DNA from: Istiophorus platypterus
Lineage: Eukaryota > Chordata > Actinopteri > Istiophoriformes > Istiophoridae
Direction of reading: 5' to 3'
Assembly (NCBI GenBank): GCA_016859345.1
Contig: CM029134.1
Location: 27,696,060 to 27,760,059, forward strand
DNA length: 64,000 bases
This document shows, piece by piece, positions 36,901-51,100 of the stretch; position 1 is the stretch's first letter, and each line of letters starts with the position of its first letter. A model generated the notes under the pieces. The model was given only the letters and a program-made list of their open reading frames with translations. It did no database searches and was not told where the DNA came from. Position numbers and translations under genes: made by a program.

Positions 36901-36994
36901 CCACAAATGAAATATCTATGTGAAGAAAGTCAATAATTGTGTCCGGGGTACATTTTGTTTTTTTAGTATATCACCATTAGGCTTTTTTTTCTGT

Positions 36995-37485
36995 TGTTCA
37001 GTAACCTTGGAGTCCCTATACACTCTCCAACTGATTCAGAATGCTGAAGCAAGAGTACTGACAGGAACTAAAAAAGAGATCATATCTCCCTCGTGCTATG
37101 CTTTGGCTCCCTGTAAAATCCAGATGGAATTTGAAATCCTCCTCCTCGCCTACAAAACTCTTAATGGCCAGGCACCATCTTATCTTAAAGAGCTCATAGT
37201 ACATTATTAACCCGCTAGAATATTGCAATCCCAGACTGGCCCCATGATCCTGCTCAACACTCACTATAATAATCATATTTAATCTTATAATTACTATTAT
37301 AATTATCATTACATTTATTAAATGATTACATTTGGTCTGAATATTATTAAAATTATCGGGAATGTCTGGTTTCCATAAATATTAACTATGAAAAGCATGG
37401 TCTAGACCTGCTCTATATGAAAAGTGCGCTGAGATAACCTCTTTTATGATATGGCACCATGTAAATGAAATTGACTATCTGAATA
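36995..37485 (+). mobile_element. L2-like LINE 3' end, degraded
   Basis: The frame reads LESLYTLQLIQNAEARVLTG, then KIQMEFEILLLAYKTLNGQA and PSYLKELIVHY, matching the reverse-transcriptase C-terminus of the copies at 6285 and 23510. It is followed by a diverged 3' tail (GGTCTAGACCTGCTCTATAT at about 37400). Confidence 0.8.
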
Positions 37486-40382
37486 TTACTGAAAGCCTTA
37501 TTAACGGCAGATGAAGTAGCCTCTCAGAAACTCAATTTGAGCACCTTGGATTTCAAGAAAACTGTGCAAATGAGTGAATACTCAAGTGCCAAACTCTCTG
37601 CATTGACATCACTGTCAAAGTCTGGGTCAGTTACGTCTGTTAAGCATTTTTCTATTCTGTAACATGCTGAGTCCAAGAATCGATCTGTCCTTACTGGCAT
37701 GTGCTGAAGCTGCTTTAAGTGGCCACAATAGTACAGCTATTTTCTGGCTCTTAGTGTCTGACTGGTTATTCACACATGACATAGAGTATACTGGACTTGA
37801 GTTTCCCTAATTCATGTTCACTTTGAGATATTCATGTTTTGTTGTAATATGCTCCTATCAATTTGAGTGGTATATTCTTGGCTTTCATTCAAGCCCAAAT
37901 ATGAGCTTTCTGATACATAAAACTGGAGCTTGAGCTTTTCAAAGCATTTCCTCAGTTGCCTCTAAAGTATAAACCTTTATTTTAGCACTGTGACTGGGAT
38001 TATTCAGACTCTATGTCTGCTCTGTCTCCTGTGTCTTAATAAGGTAATGTTTGGAGATTGTTCACTGTTTACAGTTGCTGACAAGACTATTAGTGATGGC
38101 AACCAAGCATGGACAGACAGACACACACACGCGCACTCTCTCACTCACTTACATTACCCTTTACTAAATGTAGCATGAGTCCACGTGAGGAGTAAATCTT
38201 GTATAAATCTCGCAGAGTGTGTGTTTGCAGTCTGTTTCCTCATATGGAGACAAGTGAGACGCACTAATCTGTTTAACTAAGTGAACATCGTCTCATCTAC
38301 TACATGGAGAGTAAGAGACTTGCATCAATGTACAAAAGTGGTGGAGGAAGTATTCACTTCCTTTACTTAACTAAAAGTACCAATACAGCAAAGTTAAAAT
38401 ACTCCATTAGAAAATTCCTTCTTAAGTAAAAGTACATAAGTAGTAGCAGTAAATTGCAGTTAAAGTATTGAAATAAAAGCACTGGTTTGTCCCCTTTAAT
38501 GATATATTATTATGTGTGACATCATTAGATGATTAATCCTGAAGCATCAGTGTGTAGCAGCATGTTACTGTTGTAGCTGCTAGAGGTGGAGCTACTGTGA
38601 ACTACTGCTATGGGAGAAGTGGTTCAAGGACACATGATCACATTTAACTGATCATGGCTTCACCACACTTGCTACCTGTTGTTTTTCTAAATGATTTCAA
38701 CATTTTACTGATAATTTGTAAAGCCCTGGAAAGACTAGTTATATTTCTGAACTTTTATTGCCTTGGGGCCCTTAATTCTCACCCCCTGAGACCTTCAGAT
38801 CTCTTTTTGTCATTACAAGGTCTCAAGTCAAACATAAAGGTGATAGGACTTTTGCCGTCAGTGCCCCTTTGTTGGAATGATTTGCCCTAGAAGATCAGCT
38901 ATGCAGATTCAAATAGAGAGGATGACACTGACCTGTCCTCTAAGCGCATCCATCCAGAGTTGCACATTCACTCAGAACAAGTTCTCTGACATCACTTCTG
39001 ACATCCACCTGTTTTACTGTTTTTACTGTTTCAACACATGACTCTTACATAACCAATAATATGACTAATACATTGTGAACATCAGATGAGAGTCCATGCT
39101 GTGTAGAGAGTGTTTGAGGACCGAACGGAAGCTGTTTAGTATCCCAGGAAGTCCATTGGAACAGCAGGAGGCTGTGCAGGCTGACAGACCGCTGTGGGCA
39201 GTTTCACTCTGTTTACATTCACTGCAGACAACCAGTCAGATTCACTGGAACTCTGTGTGTGTGTGTGTGTGTATGTGCTTGTCTGTGCATGCGTGACAGA
39301 GAATGAGAGTAAGACTCCATCTTGCTGTACTCCAACTTGTCAAAGCAGGAAGAGCATAGATTAGTGGAGCCAGAATTAGAACAGTGTGTACAGGTGGACC
39401 TGCTTTGTCTCGGCAGCTGGTTTCATCTGCTTTCTGTCAGCTCCATTAACTCCATCATGAGTTGTATGCTCAAAGCAGGTTAAAAGTTTAACATTCAAAC
39501 ACACAACAATAACATTTTAGTAAGGAATGACATCACAAGTGAACAAGGACACAGATGCTTCATTCGGTCTGACTGGTTCCTGCTGGTACTTAAATGTAGG
39601 TACAGTCGACAAAAACAAGACAAGTGGGAAAAAGAGAAGAACAGTGGGAGAAATAAATGACACTCTAAGAATTTATGTAAATACTGGGTATTTGCATGTA
39701 CAGGACTTGGAAGAAAAACCTGGCAAGCATAATTTCATAATTTCTCTAAATCAAAGCATCCAAATGACACTCTGAAGCTGGTCTGTTGTGAGAAAATAAA
39801 CTCAGCAGATAATAAGGCAGATAAAATCCCTAAGCTTCTCTGGGATATTATGCTGAATTTGAAATCCAAAGACATTTTCTCATTTCATTGAGAATTTTTT
39901 TTCCCTATTTATATGAAGGATTATAAATATATGTATATATAATATTTAGTAACTTGAATAGAGCCTAAATATGACAAGGAAATGTTATATTTAGCAACTG
40001 TGTGGCTGTGCCCCATAAGTCAAATGTGACTTTAAAGCTATACCTGATGGGATGAAGTTTTATTGCCAAAACAACAAATCAGAAGCTCTACCTAAACATT
40101 CAAATGATATCTATTTTCTCCTCTCTGTCTCCAAGCCAAAGGCATTCATCCATATTCTTCCTCATTTCAAAGGTATGGAGGGTAAAGCTCCATACCCTTA
40201 ACTTTGTTCACCAGTTGTCAAGAAATAATGATTAAATTTCTCTATTTGCAGTTTATTTACAACTAGTGACACCCATTTCTCAGAACTCTTCACACAGCAC
40301 TGTTGACTAAATTGTGGATCACTTTTCTTTAAAACAAAATACATTCAAAGACCTCATCTATATGTTTTTCTCAAACTAAATG
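37486..40382. other. non-coding DNA with a MITE-like repeat and a LINE remnant
   Basis: 38335-38590 resembles the common teleost repeat with TTACTTAACTAAAAGTACCA and AAGTAAAAGTACATAAGTAG. 38640-38910 is a LINE reverse-transcriptase remnant: VIGLLPSVPLCWNDLP, corresponding to the usual 'aFs..aP.lWN.LP' end. A (GT)n run lies at 39252-39272. No gene was seen. Confidence 0.55.
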
Positions 40383-40622
40383 TAAATGGACTGTACTTAT
40401 ATAACACTTTTCTAGTCTTTTTGACCACTCAAAGCGCTTTTACACTACTGTCACATTCACTCATTCATAGTTACTTTCAAACAATGCATGTTTCTACATT
40501 GTTGCACACCTACACAATCATACACCGATGACACAAACATCGGGGGCAATTTGGGGTTCAGTATCTTGCCCAAGGACACTTCAACAGGTGTCTCTACCAC
40601 TTGAGCCACAGCCGCCCCAACT
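40383..40622 (-). mobile_element. full-length tRNA-type SINE
   Basis: On the minus strand it starts GGGGCGGCTGTGGCTCAAGT and GGTAGAG (A-box-like), continues with GTGTCCTTGGGCAAGATACT, and ends GCGCTTTGAGTGGTC, then GACTAGAAAAGTGTTATATA. It is about 240 bp and better preserved than the related copy at 9222-9473. Confidence 0.75.
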
Positions 40623-40756
40623 AAGCCACCACCAACTTCCGTGGAGTCATACTTTATTTTACATGTTTACATACTCTTGTAAAACCAGTTACATTTACAT
40701 CCTAAACCTAAAAATATAACAACATGAATGTAAATGAAACCTACATTTGCTAGATT

Positions 40757-41290
40757 TCTGCCGCATCTTCATCTAAGAGGAAAGAAATGAAAATAGAGAA
40801 GACAGCTGATTTACATTTTATCAGAGCTTCTACACTGGTGATGATGCTTTTCAGTTCCAGGCCATATGTTTACTGTAAGAGGGGAAATCTTTGGAATGAG
40901 TTTTTCTCAGTTAACATAAACCCTGACAGACAATAAGAGGCCTCATAGTGGGTCCTTAGCTTCACAGAGGAACTCTTCTCCCCATGGAGGTGGAGAGTTC
41001 ATGATCAGATGTCCCTCAAAGACAGTGAATGTTGAATATATGGACTCATCTTCAGAAGATAGGATCAACTGGGCTGCAAAAAGCTGTGGTGTTGTGTGAT
41101 GAAAATGAGAACTTGTGGCAAAGGGAGAAGGCAGTATTTCTATATCTGTAGCTGTATTATACATGTTTGTACATTACATACATTGTATGTATAGTTTTGT
41201 TTTAGATTACTGAAATTACTTTAGTTTCAGTTCTTGCACTTATTACTCAATGCAACATAAAAAAAAAATCCTCATTAAAGGCTGTATCAG
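40757..41290 (+). repeat. dispersed repeat, copy D (without the terminal module)
   Basis: Similar along its length to 29465-29945 in the same orientation. It stops before the exon-like module, at about the GTATCAGCATTTCTGATT segment, which corresponds to TTACAGCATTT in copy C. The short minus-strand ORF at 40943-41164 (73 codons) lies inside it and has no recognisable family. Confidence 0.5.
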
Positions 41291-42709
41291 CATTTCTGAT
41301 TAACTTCTGTGATACATATTGTGAGCTGTCACAGCTCAGAACACATTGGGCTCAAATGCAGTTTACCTTTATTTAAAAGACAGTGCAAGCAAGCGCAGGT
41401 GAGTGGTTAAATGAGGGGTAAACAAAGTAGGCATTATAAATTCATAAACAGAATTGAAGAAAAGTGAGAACAAAAACAACAAGTGGTTTCCCGTTTTTTA
41501 TTCTTCAGTATGTGAAATAGTTTTGTCCTTTTTTATAAACATATAAACACCATGGAAGCATATCATCATCCACGACATCTGTACAGTTGTCAATACATAT
41601 ACATAAGATGGGACTCACATTGTATTCACTCCATTCAACCTGCATACCGAATTTCATAATCATCTGATAGTGAACATTCACTGTCTAACATAGCTGTTTA
41701 TCTTTCTCAACCCAAGCAAATCCAGATCCTGAGCCTAAAAAACTCAACTGTATCTACCGCAGGACAGAGCTATTCAAACACATTACCAGTGAAAACCTTT
41801 ATCAGCAAATCAATTCTCCAGGTAATTCAACACTCCACAGGCAAAGGTTACCTAGCCCCTTTGGGCTAGTAACCCTTAAATGGTTAAGTTTAATTCAGTT
41901 CATGTTCGATCTCCTTTTAGACAGGAGAGGTTAATGGCTGACCCAAAAATCTTTCAGATATAGGGCATCTCCATCTCTTATCATACACACAATATAAATC
42001 AGGTGGTCTGATCTCTGTCTCCATGGTGGAAAAAAAAAGGTCAGATTAGTGAAACTGTCCTAATTCCAAATTTATCCTCAGAATTCTAACTCAAAATTCA
42101 GACTTATCTCATAACTCCCATCTAATTTTTCCATTTTTCCTGGTCCTCACTTTGTTTAAACTTGTCATGGATAAAAAAAAAAAAACAAACAATAAATCAA
42201 AAATGACAAGAACAAAATAAAGCTGCATTATCTGCATGACCAGCCAACCAGAAAGATAAGATGTTCAGTAGCAACATCAGACACATATTCTGCCCTTTTA
42301 TTCATGACTATGACTGGATGCTGCTGAGATCTAACCTAAAGAAAAACAACAGGTCTGAAACGCACTTTAACACTGCTGTGGCTTCCTATTAATGTATGGC
42401 TTCCCACTTTATCCAAGGAGGAGGAGGAGGAGGAGGAGGAGGAAGAGGAGGAAGAGGAGGAAGAGGAGGAAGAGAATGATGATGATGACGACGACGACAA
42501 CAACCTAGAGAAAGGAGCCGCTAAATGTAGATTCAGATCTGATCATTCTTATATTTGTGTACATATCTAAGCAAGGCTGACTTGGCCAGTCAAAAGTATC
42601 ATTTGGTCAGAACTGATCAAATCCAACAGAACTACAGAGTTTTGCAGCTGCTCTGTAAGCTCCCATTATGCTGCTGAGTTAACATGAGAAAACCCTGAAG
42701 ATAATATTA
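41291..42709. other. non-coding DNA with a compound trinucleotide microsatellite
   Basis: A (GAG/GAA)n(GAT)n(GAC)n(AAC)n tract lies at 42416-42505. The rest holds no recognisable gene. The segment near 41340-41400 (GCTCAAATGCAGTTTACCTT) resembles other teleost repeats. Confidence 0.5.
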
Positions 42710-42711
42710 TA

Positions 42712-43799
42712 CAGTTAGGTTCATAAATACAGTGACACAAATATGCATTTTTGCCTCTGTACACAACCATAATGGATTTGAAATGAACAAACCGAGATGT
42801 GATTGAAGTGTAGACTTTCAGTTTTAAATAAAGGGGTTTATCATACATTTTACATTAACCGTTTAGCAATTACAGCCATTTTTATATGGAGTCCCTCATT
42901 TTCAGGGAAGAAAACATCTAAAAAGCCTGCCCAGCTCTGAAATAAGATTCTTTGGACAGATGAAACAAAGATTAACTTGTGCAAATTAGTGGAAGAGAAG
43001 AGTATGAGAAGGGGGGGGGGCAACTCATAATCTAAAGCCACCAAGGCATCTATCCCACACGGTGAATGCAGTCCTATGGAGTGGGCATGTATGGTTGCCA
43101 TTGGAACTTGGTCACTGGTGTTTTTTGATGATGTTACTGCTGCTAGTATTAGCAGGATGAATTCTGAGGTGTATTTCAGGGCTATACCATCTGCTTAGAT
43201 TCAGCCACATACTGCAAAATGAATAGGATGGTGCTTCATAGAACAGATTGTAAATTACCCAAGACATACTGTGAAAGCAAGCCCAAGAGCTTCTCATGGC
43301 AACAAAGTGTAATATTCTTTAATGACCAAATCAGTCAGTTTACCTCAACCCAACTGAGCAAATTTTCCACTTACTGAAGACAAAACTGAGGGCAGAAAGA
43401 CCTACAAACAAGAAGCAACTGAAGGAAGCTGCAGTAAAGGCCTAGCAAAGTATCTAAAAGGGAGGAAACTCGGTATTTAGTGATGCCAATGGGTACCAGA
43501 CTCCAGACTGTCATTGACTGCCAAGGATTTTCATCCTAGTATTAAAAATTGTCCTTATATATATAATTATACTAGTTTGTCTAATTACTTCTGAACCCCT
43601 GATAATAGGGGACTATGTATAAAAAATGCTTTAATTCTGAAACGGTTAATGTAAACTTTTTGTGAAACCCCTTCAATTAAAGTCAAAAGTCTACACTTCA
43701 ATTACATCTTGATTCATTTGATTCAAATTCATTATGGTTGTGTACAGAGGCAAAATTGCATAAGTTGTGTCACTGTCAAAATATTTATGAACCTAACTG
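42712..43799 (+). mobile_element. Tc1/mariner element with both ends and TA target site
   Basis: Both ends are present: TA|CAGTTAGGTTCATAAAT at 42710 and ATTTATGAACCTAACTG|TA ending at 43801, with TA on each side as expected of Tc1/mariner. Extended inverted repeats include TTGCCTCTGTACACAACCAT at the left and its reverse complement near 43735-43757. The 1,088-bp body holds a broken transposase (ATKCNIL, KLRAERPTNKKQLKEA-like part, GRKLGI-like part) with stops. A G(9) run lies near 43010. Confidence 0.88.
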
Positions 43800-43801
43800 T
43801 A

Positions 43802-44462
43802 CTAGCATGGTTGAGTGAGAAAGTGAGCAGCATCATGTAGTTGATATGATCAATCACTTTCAATGGAGGGAAGCTGGTTATGAAGTCTGGTTCCCTGATC
43901 TCTATCCAATGAGTCAAAGATGCAGAGACAACTCATACTTTAAGAAGCTCAGCTGCTGGTAAGTTAAGCTACAAGTGTTCCTTTTATATAGCTCCAACTG
44001 GACTGAAAAACTCTGTCTCTTATCCATTTACTGCTTGCTGAAGTAAACACAAAAAGAACAACAAACAATTCCACATGTTGAAAGATAAAAATAAACTCCA
44101 AAGGAACCTTAAAACTGAATTTAAAAGCATAGTTTCTTTAACATTTGTGTCTAAGGCCATTTGTGTCTGTGATTGGTCATGTGTGGAACAGAGGTAGGCA
44201 ACCTATGGCAGTACACCACAGTCTGTCTCCAGGAGTGTTCTCAGTGGCAGCAGGATAAACAAGGAAAGCAGTTGAAAACCTAAGCGGTGCAGACAGCTGG
44301 GGTCAGTAGTGAAGAGCAGAGAGAGCAATGCCTTTATCTGGACCAGGGACAGAGACAGGATTATATTCCTAACAGGCTCAAGTTGAAATGTTCATTCACT
44401 AAATGAAAACAGACACTAAGTTGAATTTACCATATGAGCTGTAATTTCCACCACTTCAAAGC
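43802..44462. other. non-coding DNA between a Tc1 element and the fbxo38 3' end
   Basis: No gene, RNA or clear repeat was seen. Short minus-strand frames without motifs lie here. Confidence 0.5.
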
Positions 44463-44976
44463 TTTTATTCTTTTACTCACCTTTTATTTTAGAATTTTCA
44501 GTATGCTAGGATACTCATACAAGTCTTAAGATTCTGCTCTAATAAAAAGAAAATTAACATCAGATGAGTCATTAACCGTATGCAAATTTCCCAAATACAT
44601 AAAGCATATCAGTTTTTTTCTCTATGGAACTGAAAAGGCTGAAAACTGACTCAAGCCTTCAATGTGGTCCTAATGAGCCATATCTCACTAGTGTACATTC
44701 TTTGGAAGACTTCTTACAAGGTGTCTTCATCATGCTTAGCTTTGGCCAGTTCTTCTGTCAAATTCAAGTTTACCAGTGCCCCCCAGTGCCCTACCACTGT
44801 AGTTATTCCTTCTCCATGAAGCTATCCGAGTCTGCAAGTTATCATGTGCATGGCAGTGTGTAAGGACACAGCTCTGACTTGCATGTCCCAAAGACTGTCA
44901 TATCTCTGTCTCTTTTCCAATAACTGTCAGTGCTGGGGTCCCTCTAGATCTGATGGACAGGAGTGGTATGTGCTGT
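44463..44976 (-). other. fbxo38: probable fbxo38 3' UTR with candidate poly(A) signals
   Basis: Downstream of the stop, the minus strand has AATAAA hexamers at 44483-44488 and 44464-44469, giving a 3' UTR of about 490-510 nt. I saw no further coding sequence. The actual cleavage site cannot be fixed from sequence alone. Confidence 0.5.
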
Positions 44977-45155
44977 CTAGATGTAGTCATCATCCACAGG
45001 CTCTCCTGGTGTATCACAGTGATGAAGGAAGAGGACCACCACTCTCTGAAACACTCCTCTTTTGCTTTGCCTGCGCTCTGAGATCTCCTCCCCAATGGTC
45101 TCCATGCAGATGTCAGCTGACAACTGCCCTTTACGCCGTGGGGCGTAGATGGTGG
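44977..45155 (-). other. fbxo38: fbxo38 terminal coding exon
   Basis: The acceptor AG is at 45156-45157. The exon encodes TIYAPRRKGQLSADICMETI and GEEISERRQSKRGVFQRVV, and ends PVDDDYI followed by TAG at 44977-44979. This is the conserved FBXO38 C-terminus, so the stop is the true one. Confidence 0.97.
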
Positions 45156-48100
45156 CTAACACAAAACACAATGGTAAATATTTAAAGGGCATCTACAATC
45201 AGTTAAATAGACTGTACATGTAGAGAAGCATCACATGGAGTGGCTACTGATAGACAAATGGTTATACTGACTGCACTCACTGCTTTCGTCGTCCTCAAAG
45301 TCATAGCGAGCATAGCTGTTGGGATCAGCTGCTCTCAGAGTCCTGAGCCAAGGGAAGTCGGTTATCATGCTGTAGGGAGCACCGTCCACCACTCCTGAAC
45401 AATAACATGACAGAAGATGGTTAACTCTGAGGAGGAAGATTTGATTACTTGTGTCTCCAAGTAATCAGTAATCAGCTGCTTGGTTGCTTTATATCATCAT
45501 GACAGGCCAGTCCTCCCATTAAACATGAGGACCATAGATTCTTCCTCAGCCTCCTCTTTTCCTTCCATATGATGCAACTGCCATATATTTTTTTAGGTTT
45601 CTCTGTTTCTCCATCATTTATTAGTAGTAGACTCCAGGACCAGTTTTTATTTTCATTGCTTGATATTACGGAGGCTTTGAGATGGAGAAATCTCTTATTT
45701 CTTTTTCAACTTCAGTAGTTTGGTAAAATAACATTTACTTGGGAATTAACTTATTTTGATCAACAAACCATAGAAAGGCTACTTTTGATATGAAAATGAA
45801 AATGACAATGACTTCCTGTAAACATTTTCTATTGTACAATGATTGTTAGGTTAAAGAGCTGACTCTTAGCTTCATGGGGTGTGTGATTGTGTTAAAACTG
45901 GGCGCAAAAAGCAGGACTCAGAGCCCTTTGGATAGTCCAGTACAGAAGGATAAAGACCTTTAACATACACACAAGGCAACCATCTACGTCAGTGACTATA
46001 TCGAGTAAATGACTACAAAGAATTTTCAACCAATACTAAAAAAGGTTGTGTCTTTCAAGCTCATTTATAGAAAGACAGATTGATAGATAGATAGATAGAT
46101 ACTTTGTTCATCCTGATGGAAATTCAGGTGTCAGCAGCTCACATAACAAATGCATAGTACAGTATGCATCAGAAATATAGGTAAAGTAAAAGGTTAAAAG
46201 TAAGTAATAAATACCACTACAAACATAACAAGCACAGCACGTTCAGGTGCCATCAAACTGAAGGATTTATATGTATGAAAGATTTCTACACTGCTCTTCT
46301 GATGTGGATCTAAACAACCTCCAGTTAAATCAGCAGTTTAAAATCTAGAGTCACTGTTTCAGTTCAAATCAAATAACACTCTCCTGCTCCTTAAAGAATG
46401 TTAGTTAACAGCTACAAAACAGAACAATGTGTAACTGATGTGTATATGCATGTTTACATTCAGCTGTTAAGTAGAAATGTACGGTATTACCCTCCAGTGT
46501 ATAGATGTCCCTGCCCCAGGGATATCTGGGATACTTCTTGACATCCTCTTCTGTTCTGGTGGCCTCCGGGAAGAACTCATACTTGATTAATTCTCTGAGA
46601 GAGAGACAAAGACAAACAGATCAGTCAATTGCTCACAGTCACAAATAATGTTCTGACTAACATTTGGCCTGATATTTGCTTATCAGCAATGTAAAAAGTT
46701 TAATTTAGAGAGAACTGTTCTACCTTTTTAAGTACATGAAGTGGTCGGAATATTAAGAGACACCTCTGAATATAATGCAGTCCAGTAAAGCACCACTAAC
46801 TATAAGCAAAGAACTGATTTAGCACATCTATGTCAGTAGCAGCAACAACTGTGCATTATAGGTGTCATAAAAGTCCACTTTATGGTAGCTGTTACTACTA
46901 CCGTTACTTTTTTATTTCCACCCTTTACAGTTTCAAAATGGCAAAAAAGGGGAAGGGCCCAGAATAAAATTCTGCCTGATCAGTACTTATTAACACCCCC
47001 TTTAGCAAGTTTCATGCTTTTTCTAACAGCTAAGGGTCTTTCATTCCTTTTGGGTGAGATTTTTCCCTATTCTTCCAGCAATAGGCTTCTAGTTATGAGA
47101 GATTATTGAGCCATCTTGCACGCACTGTTCTTTTGAGGTTTGTCGATAGTTTTTCAATGATGTTTAGGTTGGGGGTCTGTGAGGGCCATGGCAAAATTTT
47201 AGCCGATTCAGGTAGTCCATTGCAGATTTGGGGGTGTGTTTAGGATCATTAACCTGTTGTACAGGCCTCCTCTTTCCATTTTCAACTTTTTTTTTCTTCT
47301 TCTTTTTTTAAACAGACTGTGTGATGTTTACTCACAGAATTTGCTGATATTTAAATGAATCCATTCTTCCCTTTACCAGTGAAATGTACCCTGTGCCACT
47401 AGCCGCATCACAAGCCCGAAGCATGATCAATCAGTCATCAGGACTTGTTTCCAAAACCCATCAGGCTTGTTTAGATGTTCCTTTGCAAACTTCTGAATTA
47501 TGTGGTTAGGATGTAGGATAGGTTTTCCTCTGATGACTCTTTCATGAAGCTCACATAAGTAAAGATGTTGCTGTACAGTAGAACAGTGCCCTACCACTCC
47601 AGGGTCGGCTAAATCTTCCTGAAGGGCTCATGTGGCAGTCCTTTCTAACAATTGTATGAACTGCTCTCTCTAAAAGGTTTCTTGGTTTCCCAGACCTTAA
47701 CTTGACCTCCACCATTCCTGTTAACTGCCATTTCTTAATTACAATACAAACTGAGGAAAAAGCTTCTAGAAAACACTTTGCTATCATATTATAGCCTTCC
47801 TCTGCTTGGTGTGCATCAATTATTTTAATGTTTAAAAGTGCAAGGCAGCTGCTTCAAGGAGTGCATGGCTGCTGACCTGGTTTGAGGAGTGAGTATTTAT
47901 AAAGCTTTGAAATTTACTTCACCTAGCCTTTCCTATGGATGACTGTAAACAAAGAATAGCCCCAACAAATCTTATTAAGGTCTGAGACCTTGGTGAAACC
48001 ATCTGAGAGCTAAAATTTCTTGGATTGCAAAAACCTTTGTATAGCGCTCCTTTCCTTTATCACTCTAAAATTGTACAAAAATAAGAACAAAAATAATGCA

Positions 48101-51100
48101 CTAATCATGTTTAAAATGTTTTAAATAATGTTTAATCCTTAACATCATGCCTTTTGTAGACCAGTTAATCTTCTACTCCCTATATTCACAGTAACAGAAA
48201 TCAGTGGGTCCCAAAATTGGCAAAATTTGGCACTCTAAAAGAACTTGGAGGTTAAGTTGACCGTTACAGTCAACCGCTTCTCAACTCTCTACGATAGAAC
48301 TTTAACAACCAACCAGAACTATAATATGACAAAAGATTCATTGACAAAGGCGACAGCCTTTGTCAAAGGCACGACATAGGCTGACAACTATGTCATGCAC
48401 CTGTATAAAAGGTAAAATGACAAAACAACTGCCAAGAAAGAGCAGAGTGTGTAAATGCAGCGCTCAACAAAAAAACACTATAAGCATTGTGAGGGACTGT
48501 TTCTTTGCATCTGTATGTGTGAAGATGTCGCTGGAGTGTAAAAGTTCCAGCTAGCATTTGTTTAACCATGATAACAACTGCTGTCACCGAGGAAACAACA
48601 GTACCATCAACATTTCTTGTGCTACCTCTTAGAACAGTAGCCAACACCTTGTAGGTTCAGGGATGTGGCAAAAAAAAGGAAGGGGGCAAATAAAATACTG
48701 TTTGGACAATAACGGAAATAAAGTAAATAGAGGGTAGAGTACTCTGTGAAATACAACTCACTGGCTTATGTTGGCTATGGTGTCCATCCAGCTGCGAATG
48801 CGAACCTTGTTCCGTATGTTTGGAGGGTTGCTGAACTCATGCACTATAGCAATGTGGTAGGGATATGGCCCCTGGAAGAGCTGACGCTCCAATGCTACTG
48901 AGTCAATCTGAAGATGGTAGAGAAACAAGTAAAGTAATGGAGTGTCCAGCGAGAGCAAAGTGAAGGAGGGAAGAGAAGAGAGACGGAGGGATGAAGAGAA
49001 ACAATCAGGTATAGGTAGAACAATTTAAACCTTATTAAAGCACGGGATACTCTTGTCTACCAGCACTTCTTATGTAGGAGGTGATAGTTTCATTGCTGAC
49101 ATGACAGATAACCAACCTGGTGCATAGGGCGCATGTATATGATGCGATTCCTCTCAGGAGGCATTCTCAAAATCTGATCCAAGACCTGTTCCATGTCCAG
49201 CTTCTTACACTGAGCGTAATCAAACCTGTTCACTATGGGGGCACTTTCTACTCTCAGTTGCTTCAACACTCGACATCTGGTGGCTGCAGAGAGGGAGGAC
49301 AACAAGAGACAGAGCTGTGAGGGACTGAATGTGCTCTGACTCAGCATTAAGACTCTAGAAAGAACTCTACACCAAGTGGGAAAGGTCAATGGTCATGTCT
49401 ACTAAAGTGAGCTGTCAGTACTGATTATATAAAATAGGCGGCTGCACTGGTTACAATGTGGCAGAAAACCACTTTAAAAAAAAAAAAATTAAAACTATTT
49501 AGAAAATAATAATCAGACCCTAAGCGACCACTAGCGGGGAGTTAGATGTTAGATCTTAAGTCCTGTTTCTCCTACATGACATGTATGACACAAAACTTTC
49601 CTTGATAAATGATTAAAGACATAGTAATTACAGATTTTTTTTTAATTTTTTTTTTACCATCATGCCAGTTCTGCCTGGAAATGGTTGAAAATTATTGGAA
49701 CATCCTCAAAGTAAGGCAATGAGAAATCAAGAGAGCATCAGTATGAGTCATCAAATATCAGCGTTCTTGTGTGTTACCATGAATGAACATCATCTTTGGG
49801 CAGTCTTTGAGGACCAGGTCAGTGATTCCACAGTTGGTCAGAGTGATGCCCACCAGGTTCTTACTCTTCAGAGACAAAATCTGCATGAACAATAGCATCA
49901 CACTGTGTAGGTTACACTAAGAAAGGATATGTGGTACACAGATGGAGCTTACATTACACTGGTTATGCATTAAATATTGTACACTGCAAGCACATACAAT
50001 AGAAAAGCAACAAAGTAACAAAACAGATGTCTGCCTTTGTTGTTTTTTTCCACTGATCAATTGTCTAGTCAACAGATATGAGAAAAAAACATTCCATTAA
50101 CCTAAAGTTTGCCCCCTGAGCCCCCGAGTTCAAAACCCTCCCATCCCCCCAAAATTGTAGATTACTATGTTAAATTGGTTATATACTGTGCAAAATGTAT
50201 ACAAAAAGCATTCACCCCCCCCCCCCTTGGACTCTGAATAATAGTGAATTAATGATATATTTTTCAACACCCTAGGCAGTTACCTTCATCCTGTAATGTC
50301 TCAATGAAAACAAATGTCTATAAATGGGCTTGTTTTTTTGCATACCTGTATGTGGTCGTCCTCAGTGACTGGGTCTGAGGTGCTGGTTGATTTGTCAGCC
50401 ATTCGTTTCCTCCTAACTGCTACTCTAGGTCTGGCTCTGGAAAGATCTACACAACATACATAAAAGTTCTCATTGTCAGTGTAGCTTAATTTAATCACTG
50501 TCTTAAATAGCTACCCTTTCCCTTGCTGGAGAATCTTTTTAATGAAGAATTGGTCTTTAAACCTAAAATGGGTATGACATGACAGTTAATAAAATTTCTT
50601 GCAAATGTAATTTTGCATCAACAAGGAAAACACAAAGTGATTTAACATTAGTTGAGGCAGTCATCATTCATCATTCATACATGGCCTTTAAATGAAACAG
50701 AAAATATACAGCAGCCAAATAACAATGTTAGATGGCACATGGTATACCGTTACATTACCATAAAAGTAGTGGGGCATAAATAATCTGTTCACACTGTTAA
50801 TAATCCTAATATATCATTTTGCTTGAGTGGGGATAAAAAGTAAACAAAATGGTGCTGCTTGTTGTCGCTGCATCTTAAATAAAGTACTCTGGATTCGATT
50901 AAAGTGACCATGCATATCAGTTTGCAGAGCTTGGATCTCTGTCTAAACTGGTTCGACACTTTAGATAATGCTGTGTGAGATTTGTAGCTTCATCTTGTTT
51001 TCCATGGAATCCATGCTTTGAATGGGTACAGCCATCTTTGCTAAGCAAATCGATGGCATAATCGATGGCATCGGTTGCGTGGGTGCGCTACCATGGCCCT

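Noticed and set aside
42416..42563. Glu/Asp/Asn-rich frame as an acidic coding exon
   Set aside because: It is a compound trinucleotide repeat with no splice borders. The only upstream ATG is in another frame.
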